Notes: a model not told the origin generated them from the sequence alone. Positions 1 to 7,395 are shown, counted from the stretch's first letter. The stretch: DNA of 17,584 nt from CAYWRO01 sp964460345 (GCA_964460345.1 CAYWRO010000073.1:1-17584), one strand, 5' to 3'. A program made the numbers and translations.

Positions 1-190
1 CCGCGTCGTGCTCGCCGAGATATGCCTCGGTCTCCACGATGCGACCACTCGCTCGCCCCTCGCTGGTATCCACCCGCAGAACGGAACCGAGCAGGTCGCG
101 CGCGACCTGCTCGGTGTCACGATCGTAGAACGAAGCCGGGATCGGTTCGCCGCGCGAGCGCTGCGCGGTGCGCGCAGCCCGCGTACTCAC
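1..190 (-). CDS. 3-methyladenine DNA glycosylase (AAG/MPG family), 5' part only
   Basis: Only the first 63 codons are in the window; the gene continues past the left edge. AAG/MPG enzymes excise alkylated purines such as 3-methyladenine in base excision repair. The visible peptide has the family's N-terminal signature: PASFYDRDTEQVARDLLG at about residues 18-35, then RIVETEAYLGEHDA at about 50-63. The second Glu of VETEAY aligns with the catalytic Glu125 of human AAG, and the following Tyr with its base-stacking Tyr127. The proposed start is GTG at 190-188, with a GGAGAGG-like stretch about 11 bases upstream; about 20 residues before the FY motif is normal for the family. The frame has high GC3 like the flanking chromosome. 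The family call is firm; the exact start is less certain. Confidence 0.88.
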   Translation of the reverse strand, partial: MSTRAARTAQRSRGEPIPASFYDRDTEQVARDLLGSVLRVDTSEGRASGRIVETEAYLGEHDA

Positions 191-497
191 ACCGCGGAGC
201 CCTCTCCCCCCCCGGCTGCCAGGGCGTCGACGGCTGGCTCCTCGTCGCCGTCCCCTGCTCGGATCTCCGCACCGCGCGGCTCGACCTTCCCCCGCCGCGG
301 CTGATCGCACGCCTGAGGCCCCCGCTCATCGCCGCGGCCGACTCGCTGCGGCTTGATGTGCCCGTGCCCCCGCCGCGAGCCTGAGCGCCGGCGCGCCCTC
401 GCTCAAACGCTTTCCGCGCGCCGCCACCGGTGCGCGCCCGCGTGCGCGCGCCTCTCCGCGTCTCAATCACGATCTATCCCCAACACGGAGCTCACCC
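191..497. other. Intergenic stretch between divergent glycosylase and prepilin genes
   Basis: About 307 bases with no gene I can support. It should hold the promoters of both divergent genes, but I see no convincing -35/-10 pair in this very GC-rich DNA. One plus-strand frame stays open to a stop at 382-384 and has C/G-rich third positions from about 210. It lacks a credible start and shows no recognisable family, so I treat it as chance or a gene remnant. The only clear signal is GGAG at about 487-490, seven bases before the ATG at 498, which is the ribosome binding site of the prepilin gene. Confidence 0.5.
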
Positions 498-1196
498 ATG
501 CACGTGGCTCACCAGTCGCGCACGCGGTGCGCCGGTTTCACGCTGGTGGAGTTGCTCGTCGTCATCGCCATCATCGCGACGCTCATCGCGATGCTCCTGC
601 CCGCGCTGGCCGCCGCGCGCCAGAGCGCAAAGGCCGTGCGCTGCCTGACGAACCTGCGCACCGCCGGCCAGGCGGTCACCTCCTACCACAATGACAACAA
701 CGGCGCCTTCCCCATCTCCAGCCACACCACCGGCTCTCTCACCGACGCCGCCTCGTGGCTCATCGCGCTCGAGCCTCACGGCGTCACCGCGCCGATGCGC
801 CTTTGCCCCGACGATCCCGCGCGCCACGATCGCCTCAGCAGCTATCTCACCAACGACCACTTCGAGCCCCTCGTCGCCGGCATCGACTACAACCCCTTCA
901 CCGGCCGCACGCTCCCCGGCGGACGCCGCGTCGCCTACACGCGCATCTTCCAGATCCCCAACCCCGCCGAGACGATCTACGCCGCCGAAGCCGCCGGCGA
1001 CGGCACGGTGGATCACCTCCACTCGATCGGCTGGACCTCACCGGCCGACATCCCCCAGTGGATCGCCGTCGAGCGCCACGCCGGCGCCGCCAACTACCTC
1101 TTCGCCGACGGCCACGCCGAGGCCATCTCCTGGCCGCGGCTGCAAGCGCGCTTCACGCCCAAGTCACTCCTCTTCAACCCCGAACCACACCGCTGA
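498..1196 (+). CDS. Prepilin-like protein, type II secretion/DUF1559-like, with H-X9-DG motif
   Basis: This is a 232-residue pseudopilin-like protein. A short basic leader ends at Gly13, and Phe14 opens the N-methylation motif GFTLVELLVVIAIIATLIAM with the usual Glu at position +5. A prepilin peptidase would cut between G13 and F14. The hydrophobic helix (14-38) is followed by a conserved stretch CLTNLRTAGQAVTSYHNDNNG at about 49-69. Near the C-terminus, HAGAANYLFADGHA (194-207) is the H-X9-DG motif of the large planctomycete prepilin family. These proteins are presumed to build envelope pilus-like fibres, but individual roles are mostly unknown. The start is supported by GGAG seven bases upstream. 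The gene is followed 25 bases later by the secreted dockerin gene, so the two are probably co-transcribed. Confidence 0.93.
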   Translation: MHVAHQSRTRCAGFTLVELLVVIAIIATLIAMLLPALAAARQSAKAVRCLTNLRTAGQAVTSYHNDNNGAFPISSHTTGSLTDAASWLIALEPHGVTAPMRLCPDDPARHDRLSSYLTNDHFEPLVAGIDYNPFTGRTLPGGRRVAYTRIFQIPNPAETIYAAEAAGDGTVDHLHSIGWTSPADIPQWIAVERHAGAANYLFADGHAEAISWPRLQARFTPKSLLFNPEPHR

Positions 1197-1221
1197 AACA
1201 GCATCACATCAAGGACCAATC

Positions 1222-1983
1222 ATGCGTACGACCATCGCTTCCATCTTCGCCGCGCTCCTCACGGCCTCCATCGCCTCCGCGCAGCACCACATCCACATCA
1301 CCGTCGATACCTTCGTCGACGGCGACACCCCGACCACGCGCATCGACGCCGGTTACAACGCCTCCGAAGCCGCCTTCGACATCGACGCCGACGGCCGCCT
1401 CACCGAAGATGGCGACATCGCCGTCTTCCGTCTCGTTGATCCCGCGCCCGCCGCGCTGCTCCCCGGCTGGCACGCCGGCCTGGCGCTCACGCTCACCAGT
1501 GACTTCTACTTCGCCACCGGACGCCTCGCCGGCGGCGACTTCCACTACGAGCTCGTCGCCGTCGAGCCCGCCGCGCCTACCTCCCCGCCCGCTGACGCCG
1601 TCCTCGGCATCTTCCACGGCGCGACTCCCACCATCGAGGCAGACTCCACCGCACTCGATCGCACCGCACGCAGCTTCCCCGTCGGCGCAGGCGGCCACCC
1701 GCACGGCCAGTTCCAGGCCCTCAGCGCCCGCGGCCTCTACGACATCACGCTCATCGCCTGGGACGCCAACGCCCTCTACGCCGACTCCGAGCCCGTCACC
1801 TTCCGAGTCAACACCTGCGCCGCCGACCTCACCAACGACGGCACGGTCGACGTCTTCGACCTGCTCGGCTACCTCGACGCCTGGTTCGCCGCCGACCCCC
1901 ACGCCGCCGACCTCACCGGCGACGGCACAGTCGACGTCTTCGACCTGCTCGGGTACCTGGATCTGTGGTTCGCCGGCTGCTGA
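1222..1983 (+). CDS. Secreted protein with C-terminal dockerin-type repeats
   Basis: This 253-residue protein opens with a signal peptide (residues 1-20, cleavage likely after ASA), so it is exported. The middle part has no confident family. It is beta-rich, starts with a His-rich QHHIHI, and contains GGHPHGQFQALSARGLYDIT (157-176), which weakly recalls the H.H..W...PG.Y.v pattern of surface-anchored 'choice-of-anchor M' domains. The end (about 199-253) is two near-identical repeats, each with D-L-T-x-D-G-T-V-D-V-F-D-L-L-G-Y-L-D and W-F, and the last residues are GC. This is the planctomycete dockerin-like module, probably calcium binding and used for surface attachment or sorting. The chosen ATG has AAGGA (1211-1215) six bases upstream; an open frame extends far upstream but overlaps the prepilin gene and lacks this signal. 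Confidence 0.9.
   Translation: MRTTIASIFAALLTASIASAQHHIHITVDTFVDGDTPTTRIDAGYNASEAAFDIDADGRLTEDGDIAVFRLVDPAPAALLPGWHAGLALTLTSDFYFATGRLAGGDFHYELVAVEPAAPTSPPADAVLGIFHGATPTIEADSTALDRTARSFPVGAGGHPHGQFQALSARGLYDITLIAWDANALYADSEPVTFRVNTCAADLTNDGTVDVFDLLGYLDAWFAADPHAADLTGDGTVDVFDLLGYLDLWFAGC
1831..1980 (+). repeat. Intragenic direct repeat encoding the two dockerin segments
   Basis: Two copies of a roughly 70-bp stretch lie in tandem, beginning near 1828 and 1903. Both encode A-A-D-L-T-x-D-G-T-V-D-V-F-D-L-L-G-Y-L-D and are nearly identical at DNA level; differences include third-position changes such as GGCTAC to GGGTAC. The close DNA identity suggests a recent internal duplication or ongoing gene conversion. 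Confidence 0.75.
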
Positions 1984-1994
1984 CCCCATCTCCG

Positions 1995-2064
1995 CCCGTG
2001 GCACAGGCGCCCCGCCTGTGTCTCCGTTACCCGTGGCACAGGCGCACCGCCTGTGTCTCCGTTA
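1995..2064. repeat. Tandem pair of 35-bp palindromic REP-like repeats
   Basis: Unit 1 (1995-2029) and unit 2 (2030-2064) are adjacent direct repeats differing at one base. Each contains an inverted repeat, CACAGGCG paired with CGCCTGTG, around a very short loop. They sit just after the dockerin gene stop and could fold in RNA as 3' hairpins. Repeats with the theme GGCACAGGC...GCCTGTGCC are, from memory, common between planctomycete genes. Confidence 0.85.
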
Positions 2065-2170
2065 AGAGAGCCCGCCACCGCTCGCCGCGGCACCCCCGCG
2101 GCGCAGCAGCGCCGCCGCGCAAGCAGCCTCCAGTCCGCCCGATAACTCCCCGCTCTCCCCGCGCCGGTGC

Positions 2171-2201
2171 CACGGCTTGTCCGCCCCAGGGGCAAGCCGT
2201 G
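2171..2201. repeat. Palindrome CACGGCTTG-N13-CAAGCCGTG
   Basis: A perfect 9-bp inverted repeat (2171-2179 and 2193-2201) with a 13-base spacer. There is no T run after it, so it is more like a second type of REP element than an intrinsic terminator. It lies about 70 bases before the composition changes to that of the island. Confidence 0.75.
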
Positions 2202-2270
2202 CCCTAGGCATCCGCTTCCACGTCTCGCGCTAGGGGAAACCCCGGAATGCCCCCACGTTCGGGGCGAATC

Positions 2271-2300
2271 TTGCACCAGAGCGACGTTTTCTGGTAGACT
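2271..2300 (+). promoter_or_regulatory. Candidate sigma-70 type promoter for the island operon
   Basis: TTGCAC (2271-2276) and TAGACT (2295-2300) are separated by 18 bp, with the start expected near 2307. It faces the kinase-like gene at 2474 and would give a leader of about 165 bases. The same -10 sequence occurs in the candidate promoter at 16799-16826. A TTGACA at 2311-2316 has no matching -10. Confidence 0.5.
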
Positions 2301-2473
2301 CGATGCTACCTTGACACCGACACGACCTACTCGGGAGGCCCGATCTGACCGTGAGGCAGAAGTAGCGATTGGTCGCCGACGCAACGTAGACCGGCCCACC
2401 AAACCAATCGGGGTCTGGCGGGTTACGGAGAAGTTGAGCAAGCACTCATCACCAAGCATTAGTCCTGAGCTAA

Positions 2474-4741
2474 ATGACAAAGCACTTCACAATTGACGCG
2501 CGCGCGATGCTGACTTGGGGTCGCGAGAGCATCAAAGACCATACGACTGCGGTTCTGGAACTCGTCAAGAATGGCTATGACGCACACGCGACGATTGTTG
2601 AAGTCGAGATAAAAACAAGTCTCTTCGCAGCTGGAGGGCCTTACATACGCGTAGCAGACAACGGCACAGGTATGTCTGAGGAAGATGTTGCGCGTCACTG
2701 GCTGCGCCTCGGATACAGTGCGAAGCGTGACGAGCGGTTTACATCCCGAGGGCGCCGCAAGACGGGTGAAAAAGGAATTGGTCGAATCTCCGCTGACCGC
2801 CTCGGCGCGTTGTTAGAACTCCGCTCCCAATCTCGCAAGAAGGCAGCCGTCGGCCTACGAGTAAACTGGCAAGCTTTCGAGGTGAGTGGCCGTGATTTAG
2901 CCGAGATTCCAATCGATGAGATCGCTCCCGTCCGTTTTTCAATTCCGGCACCTTCGAAGTGGAATGCCAGTTCGAAGCAGTACAGCGCGGCGCCAGGTTC
3001 ACGCCAAAATGGGCCAGGACGACCAGGAACAGAGCTCATCATCCGCGAGTTGCGGCAAAGCTGGGAGCCGGAAGACATACAGGAACTGCACCGACAGCTT
3101 TCTCTGCTGCGCCCGCCGTTTGAAGTCGTCGAAGATTTCCAAATTCGACTCGAATCAGACGTGGACACCAACTGCAATGGTGTCGTCGCATCTCCGCTGA
3201 TGGCAAGTGCGGCGATTGACGCTACTTTCATCTTGCATCTAAACGGGAACGTAGAGGGAACGATATCCCACCGCATCGCATCATCGCGACGGCGAGTCCA
3301 ACAGACGTTCTCTTTGCCGGTGGATCAAATGATTCATCCTCGCCAACGGCCAGGAGGCGAGGGGACCCGACGCAAGATGGTGCAAACATTAGGTCCCGTG
3401 AGAGCGCGATTGCTCTTCTACCCGCAGAAAGCTGAAACGGTCCGCGGACTTGACTTCAATCTTGCCGACTTGCGTGAGTTTCTTCAGACAAATGCCGGTG
3501 TCCGGGTGTACCGTGATAGTGTTCGAGTGCCACCGTATGGCGACCAAGGCAGGCCCGAAGGGGATTGGTTGGCGTTGGGCGATCGTAAGGCCCGCAATCC
3601 CGCTGGTCCAACCCGGCCCGACTTTCGGGTGTCACCGTACCAACTGGTCGGAGCAGTATTCATCGGTAGAGATTCAAATCCTCACCTAGTCGACACATCC
3701 GGCCGTGAAGGCCTGGTAGCCGGCGAAGCGTTGGCTCTCCTCAAGAGCTTTCTCATTGGATGCTTAACAAGGCTTGAAACCCATTATCATAAGTTATTCG
3801 TCAAGGCTGCTGTGCCTGCTGAGGAGCAAGTACATAGTCCGCGAGATACCGTCGATGAGTTACGTATACAGATATCAGAGTTGGCTGCATCCATTCGAAA
3901 GGCTGAGCACCAGTTGCCTGCGGTAGTGACACCGCAGATAAGTCGCGTTGCGCAAAAGTTAGCGGCAACTTCTGAGACCCTGAAGCGCGCTGAAAAGACG
4001 GTTGAGGATCTAAGCTCGCAAGCTGCGATTAGCCGCACACTGGCGACGATTGGGATTGCAGCAGCAACGTTCGGCCACGAAACGCATAGGGGACTCGATA
4101 GCATGGCGGCGTCCCTGCATGCTGCGAATTTCCTGTTGACCCGCGGTGAGCCGGCGGAGTCTGTTATGGAGGAGTTGGAGAAGGCAGTGGCCGCTGCCTC
4201 ACAAGTATCGGCATGGGGGGGATTTGCTTTGGGGCGCGTGAGGCGCGACAAGAGAACAAGGCGGTTAAGAGATGTTGCAGCAATTGTAGCAAATGTCGTC
4301 GAAGAGTTGAGGCCAGCGCTCGAGGCAAGCTCCATTACTCTAAATTGTAAGGCAGAGCTGCTAAAGGCACGAGTGTTCACGATAGACGTTGAATGCGTAG
4401 TCATCAATTTGCTTACAAACGCATATTATTTTGCAAAGCAATCACAGCGGGAGCGCCGCGTATCTGTTACGTTAAGGCCGAAGAAGTGGCGGGGGCGGTC
4501 AGGATTCCAGATTTGCGTAGGCGATTCAGGCCCGGGTGTGGCAGAGGAAGCGCGGGAGCGGATCTGGGATCCGCTGTACACCACAAAGACTGACGAAAGA
4601 GGGACCCCGGTCGGAACTGGCCTTGGGTTAGCCCTTGTCCAGGCGGTTGTCCAAGATGTTGAGGGAGCGCGGTTTGTCGACAACGATCCGAACCTTCATG
4701 GGGCCCGGTTTGCTGTATGGCTGCCGGATGGTGGAGCATAG
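2474..4741 (+). CDS. Two-module GHKL protein: MutL/Hsp90-like ATPase fused to a histidine-kinase core
   Basis: This 755-residue protein carries two ATP-binding modules of the GHKL fold. Module 1 (about 1-240) has ELVKNGYDA (29-37), VADNGTGMSEED (60-71) and EKGIGRISADRLG (99-111), the N, G1 and lid/G2 boxes of MutL/Hsp90/MORC-like ATPases. A linker with a probable coiled coil (about 455-520) leads to ATFGHETHRGLD (531-542), where His535 is the candidate phospho-acceptor. The kinase ATPase core follows: NLLTNAYYFA (645-654), GDSGPGVAEE (683-692), WDPLYTTK and GTGLGLALVQ (714-723). There is no transmembrane segment, so it is cytoplasmic. The start lacks a strong ribosome binding site, but the N-terminus fits the family pattern. 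It ends three bases before the response regulator gene starts. Codon use (TTA, ATA, CTA, AGA) differs sharply from the flanks. It may sense DNA or protein and signal to the next gene; that is inference. Confidence 0.85.
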   Translation: MTKHFTIDARAMLTWGRESIKDHTTAVLELVKNGYDAHATIVEVEIKTSLFAAGGPYIRVADNGTGMSEEDVARHWLRLGYSAKRDERFTSRGRRKTGEKGIGRISADRLGALLELRSQSRKKAAVGLRVNWQAFEVSGRDLAEIPIDEIAPVRFSIPAPSKWNASSKQYSAAPGSRQNGPGRPGTELIIRELRQSWEPEDIQELHRQLSLLRPPFEVVEDFQIRLESDVDTNCNGVVASPLMASAAIDATFILHLNGNVEGTISHRIASSRRRVQQTFSLPVDQMIHPRQRPGGEGTRRKMVQTLGPVRARLLFYPQKAETVRGLDFNLADLREFLQTNAGVRVYRDSVRVPPYGDQGRPEGDWLALGDRKARNPAGPTRPDFRVSPYQLVGAVFIGRDSNPHLVDTSGREGLVAGEALALLKSFLIGCLTRLETHYHKLFVKAAVPAEEQVHSPRDTVDELRIQISELAASIRKAEHQLPAVVTPQISRVAQKLAATSETLKRAEKTVEDLSSQAAISRTLATIGIAAATFGHETHRGLDSMAASLHAANFLLTRGEPAESVMEELEKAVAAASQVSAWGGFALGRVRRDKRTRRLRDVAAIVANVVEELRPALEASSITLNCKAELLKARVFTIDVECVVINLLTNAYYFAKQSQRERRVSVTLRPKKWRGRSGFQICVGDSGPGVAEEARERIWDPLYTTKTDERGTPVGTGLGLALVQAVVQDVEGARFVDNDPNLHGARFAVWLPDGGA

Positions 4742-4744
4742 AAG

Positions 4745-5401
4745 ATGCCAGCAATTGCCGTCATCGACGATCGGCAAAGCGATCGTGAGACAATTAGTAA
4801 AGTTATACAGAGTTTGATGAAAGAGCCGGGGAAGGAGGGGTGGATCGTGATCGCGGATGATCCGCCGAGTGACGAACGTGAGATTGTGGCGTGGCTAGAC
4901 GAGCACGATGCCGTGGTCTTGGTGGCGGATTGGCGCCTGAATGAAGGAGCAAAGGGGGCTCGCGTCGTGAACTACGAAGCGAGTGCCTTAGTCCGGGAGA
5001 TCCGACAACGGCGCCCCGCGTTTCCGATTTGGATTGTGACAGGTTACAAGAACGAGGTGATGGACTATCTGAAAGACGTCGAGAATATCGTCGATCGTCG
5101 CGAGTTCATGCAGAATGCGGAAGTGTTGGTGTCACAAATGGTACGAGCAGGGCAGAGGCGACACGAACAGCAGAGGGAGCAGTTTCGTCGATTCGATGAG
5201 TTGGCTCAGAAGGTAGCAAAGGGCGAAGCGACCGTTAAGGAGAAAGATGAACTGCGAGGGTTGCAGGGATTTGTTCAGGCAGAACTTCAGGGTGTTGTCA
5301 ATCTTGATGGTGCAATAGGGCAGATTGAGCAACTATTAGATGAGGCGGAAGGATTGCGACGAACGGTAGAGGGACGGTTGCGACGGAGGAAGGAGGGCTA
5401 G
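4745..5401 (+). CDS. Receiver-domain response regulator with coiled-coil tail and no output domain
   Basis: This 218-residue protein begins with a receiver-like domain (about 1-132). It shows the acidic pair D8-D9 (IAVIDDR), a candidate phospho-acceptor D62 in VLVADWRLNEGA, and T99 in WIVTGYKN. The conserved lysine that normally follows is not evident: the equivalent segment reads NIVDRREFM, with Arg. Residues about 135-218 are charged and helical, probably coiled coil, with no DNA-binding or enzyme domain. It starts three bases after the upstream kinase-like gene stops, so the pair is tightly coupled and is the natural partner set. The HNH gene follows eight bases later. It probably passes a signal by protein contact, perhaps to the HNH protein. 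The receiver assignment is from motif reading only; a degenerate receiver is possible. Confidence 0.75.
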   Translation: MPAIAVIDDRQSDRETISKVIQSLMKEPGKEGWIVIADDPPSDEREIVAWLDEHDAVVLVADWRLNEGAKGARVVNYEASALVREIRQRRPAFPIWIVTGYKNEVMDYLKDVENIVDRREFMQNAEVLVSQMVRAGQRRHEQQREQFRRFDELAQKVAKGEATVKEKDELRGLQGFVQAELQGVVNLDGAIGQIEQLLDEAEGLRRTVEGRLRRRKEG

Positions 5402-5408
5402 CGACACC

Positions 5409-6056
5409 GTGAAATGGGCGTGTTTATGCGGAAAGACTAGACAACAGCCTGCCTCTGGGTCATGGCGAGGATGGAAGGCACACATTGCGGACGAGTGCGA
5501 TGCGAGGTGCGTGTACTGTGCTGTGCACGAAGCGAGGTTTGGTGGAATACGCAACTTCCACGTAGAGCACTATAGGCCCAAGGCACGGTTCCCAGAGTTG
5601 GAGAATGCCATTTCAAACTTGTACTTGGCGTGTGCGATTTGCAATGTGTTGAAGTGTGATGATTGGCCAAACGAGCCAGCTCAAGATCACACTGTACCAG
5701 CCTATCCGGATCCAGCATGCACAGACTACAACGAGTTGTTTGAAATGAATGGAGAGTTTACTCTTAGCTCAGGGCATTTGGCAGGTCAGTACATCATTGA
5801 GCGCATGATGCTCAATCGTGGCCAGCTCGTCTTAGAGCGCCGGCTCAGTGCCGTGGTGGATCGGTTCAATGAAGTTGCGCACTGGATTAGGGCGCACTGT
5901 GGCAGAATGGAGCAGGATGAGTTGCAGGTAGCCGTGAGTGTGCTGGCCGAGGTTGGGCCAGCAGTTGCAAAGGCAACAACGACGATGCGACCCTACGGAG
6001 ACGGTGACACAAAGCGGGCTAGAGTGACGAGGAAGGGGACCAGGGTAAAGAAGTAA
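5409..6056 (+). CDS. HNH endonuclease resembling the PtuB/TIGR02646 family
   Basis: This 215-residue protein has a zinc-finger type HNH core: C34-x2-C37 (CVYC), H54 in HVEHYRPKARFPEL, N70 in SNLYLAC, C75-x2-C78 followed by N79 and K82 (CAICNVLK). The pattern C..C - EH(Y/F)RPK - NL..AC..CN..K is that of TIGR02646 proteins, which include PtuB of Septu and retron Ec78. A further CLC motif lies at residues 5-7. The GTG start at 5409 has AGGAGG at 5391-5396, a 12-base spacing that is long but usable. It is the third gene of the presumed operon and the likely effector nuclease. Its 3' end overlaps the end of the convergent methyltransferase gene by 38 bp. PtuB normally partners with the ABC-like ATPase PtuA; none is seen here, so this would be a different architecture. 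Confidence 0.85.
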   Translation: MKWACLCGKTRQQPASGSWRGWKAHIADECDARCVYCAVHEARFGGIRNFHVEHYRPKARFPELENAISNLYLACAICNVLKCDDWPNEPAQDHTVPAYPDPACTDYNELFEMNGEFTLSSGHLAGQYIIERMMLNRGQLVLERRLSAVVDRFNEVAHWIRAHCGRMEQDELQVAVSVLAEVGPAVAKATTTMRPYGDGDTKRARVTRKGTRVKK

Positions 6057-7302
6057 TGCTTCCGACGGTGAGGTGTCTGCATCTGATGCGACGATTGAGG
6101 TGCCGATCGCTTTTGTCGGAGGCGAGCAGGGCCATTAGCTGCTCGCACTTAGTCGTGCTCCCATTTGTGGGGCGGGCGACGATGAGATGGTTTTCAACGG
6201 CTACTCGACGCTGGCCCAGCACGAGAGTGGCGACGGCGCGGCGTCCCTGTCCCGGTCGGGATGTTCGGCGGATTGCGACGAATGGTGGAGTTGCGAGCGT
6301 GCCTTGGAAACTACGACGCTCATTAATACGCCGTATTGTAGACCAGGGAGAGGCGTTGCGCGCGTGCAGATACGCGACGGTGGGTCCCTGCGGGCGATGA
6401 CGGTGTGGAACTACCGCGCCGACGGATACGTGGAAGTGAGCGCCGACCTGGTGTCGGCCCTGAGTGGTCGCCCCCGCTTGCGTCGAAGCGGACGGTCTGC
6501 ACGCGTACATTGTATTTAGAAACACGTCGACGTCAGCCTCGCGCGAAAAAGTACCCAGGGAGAGAGTGCGTGAGTCCAGGATGTGGCGATTCAAATCGAC
6601 GCGCCATGCACGGTAGCTAGAGCCGGTCCGTAGAACCTCGGGCAGGATGGCGACGATTTGTGTTCCAGGACGAGCCAGGGATGCCGCGCGATGAAGAAAG
6701 AGGGCAGCGGCGTTGACTGTGCCGCGGCGCCAACGATGGTCGCCACTTAAGGTAAGGCGGCAGAAGGGAGGATTCATGATGATATGTGTAGAGATACCCC
6801 AGGACACATCTGACCGGAGACTATCGCACACTCTAATGTTAGTCAGCAGCGGTGCGAGCGTCGCGGGCGCGGCGTCGAGCCGTGCTCCGCGCAGGCGTGC
6901 GAGGAGGACAAGGCGGAGTCGGGCGGCGTGCACGAACTCGGGGCTAATGTCGTGGCCAAGCAGGACCTCGTTCCAAAGGGCAAGCGTGGCTGATACCGTG
7001 TGAGCTGTTCGTAGATGTCGGGCAACTGGGAGAAGTAGGTCCCCGGCGCCGCACGCGGGGTCGAAGACAGTTGTACCGTCCCAATCTGTGACCGACAGCG
7101 ATGCCGTAGCCTTGTCGGCCAACGAAGAGGGCGTAAAGAACGCTCCTAAGCGCCGACGGGTGGTCGTGGAGAGCAGTTCCGAACAGCGGGCTCCTGCCGC
7201 CCCATTCAGCAATCTACTGCAATCGGCCGTGTCCGGTCGCGCAATGGCCCTATAGAGCTCCGGAAAGAAGTGACGAAAACGGCGAGTGATCGTGCTTGCC
7301 AT
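6019..7302 (-). CDS. N6-adenine DNA methyltransferase
   Basis: This 427-residue class I DNA methyltransferase would transfer a methyl group from S-adenosylmethionine to adenine N6. It shows a motif X-like RRRLGAFFTPSSLADKA (49-65), motif I VFDPACGAGDLLLPVA (79-94) for SAM binding, and the catalytic motif IV NPPF (177-180). The C-terminal part has PPFVAIRRTSRPG (339-351), NHLIVARPTNG (371-381) and IRCRHLTV (406-413), features I associate with Eco57I/PglX-like N-6 methylases; this part probably recognises the target. It lies on the opposite strand from the kinase-RR-HNH genes and meets the HNH gene tail to tail with a 38-bp overlap. Its GC and codon use match the island rather than the flanks. 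No dedicated restriction gene lies beside it except the HNH gene. The ATG at 7302 has GAGGG about 11 bases upstream. Confidence 0.9.
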   Translation of the reverse strand: MASTITRRFRHFFPELYRAIARPDTADCSRLLNGAAGARCSELLSTTTRRRLGAFFTPSSLADKATASLSVTDWDGTTVFDPACGAGDLLLPVARHLRTAHTVSATLALWNEVLLGHDISPEFVHAARLRLVLLARLRGARLDAAPATLAPLLTNIRVCDSLRSDVSWGISTHIIMNPPFCRLTLSGDHRWRRGTVNAAALFLHRAASLARPGTQIVAILPEVLRTGSSYRAWRVDLNRHILDSRTLSLGTFSREADVDVFLNTMYACRPSASTQAGATTQGRHQVGAHFHVSVGAVVPHRHRPQGPTVAYLHARNASPWSTIRRINERRSFQGTLATPPFVAIRRTSRPGQGRRAVATLVLGQRRVAVENHLIVARPTNGSTTKCEQLMALLASDKSDRHLNRRIRCRHLTVGSITSLPWSPSSSL

Positions 7303-7395
7303 CGAGAATCATTCCCTCATATCGGCTCGTATCAGCGCGGAGGATGAAGAAAGCTGTGATGCAAAGGGCCAGGCGAGGTGTTGAGTAAGGCAGCC

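Larger units (their letters stand above)
1984..2270. other. Intergenic strip with REP-like palindromes; left flank of the island
   Basis: No gene is supported here. The strip contains a tandem pair of 35-bp palindromic repeats (1995-2064) and a separate palindrome (2171-2201), both listed separately. From about 2240 onward the base composition drops from very GC-rich to near-balanced, so this strip is the junction between host-like chromosome and the island. Confidence 0.6.

Noticed and set aside
22..384. Plus-strand frame with GC-rich third positions in its second half
   Set aside because: Its first half overlaps the minus-strand glycosylase gene, no credible start lies after 190, and no family is recognisable. 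It could be a gene remnant but cannot be supported.
1204..2004. Minus-strand open frame opposite the dockerin gene
   Set aside because: The low-complexity Gly/Val/Glu/Asp translation is antisense to a gene with a signal peptide and dockerin repeats.
1995..2064. Possible CRISPR repeats
   Set aside because: The two 35-bp units are directly adjacent with no spacer, and there are only two. They are palindromic REP-like elements.
2474..6056. Standard Septu (PtuA-PtuB) system
   Set aside because: The HNH protein resembles PtuB, but the partner is a GHKL ATPase/kinase plus a receiver. No ABC/SMC-type Walker A ATPase like PtuA is present.
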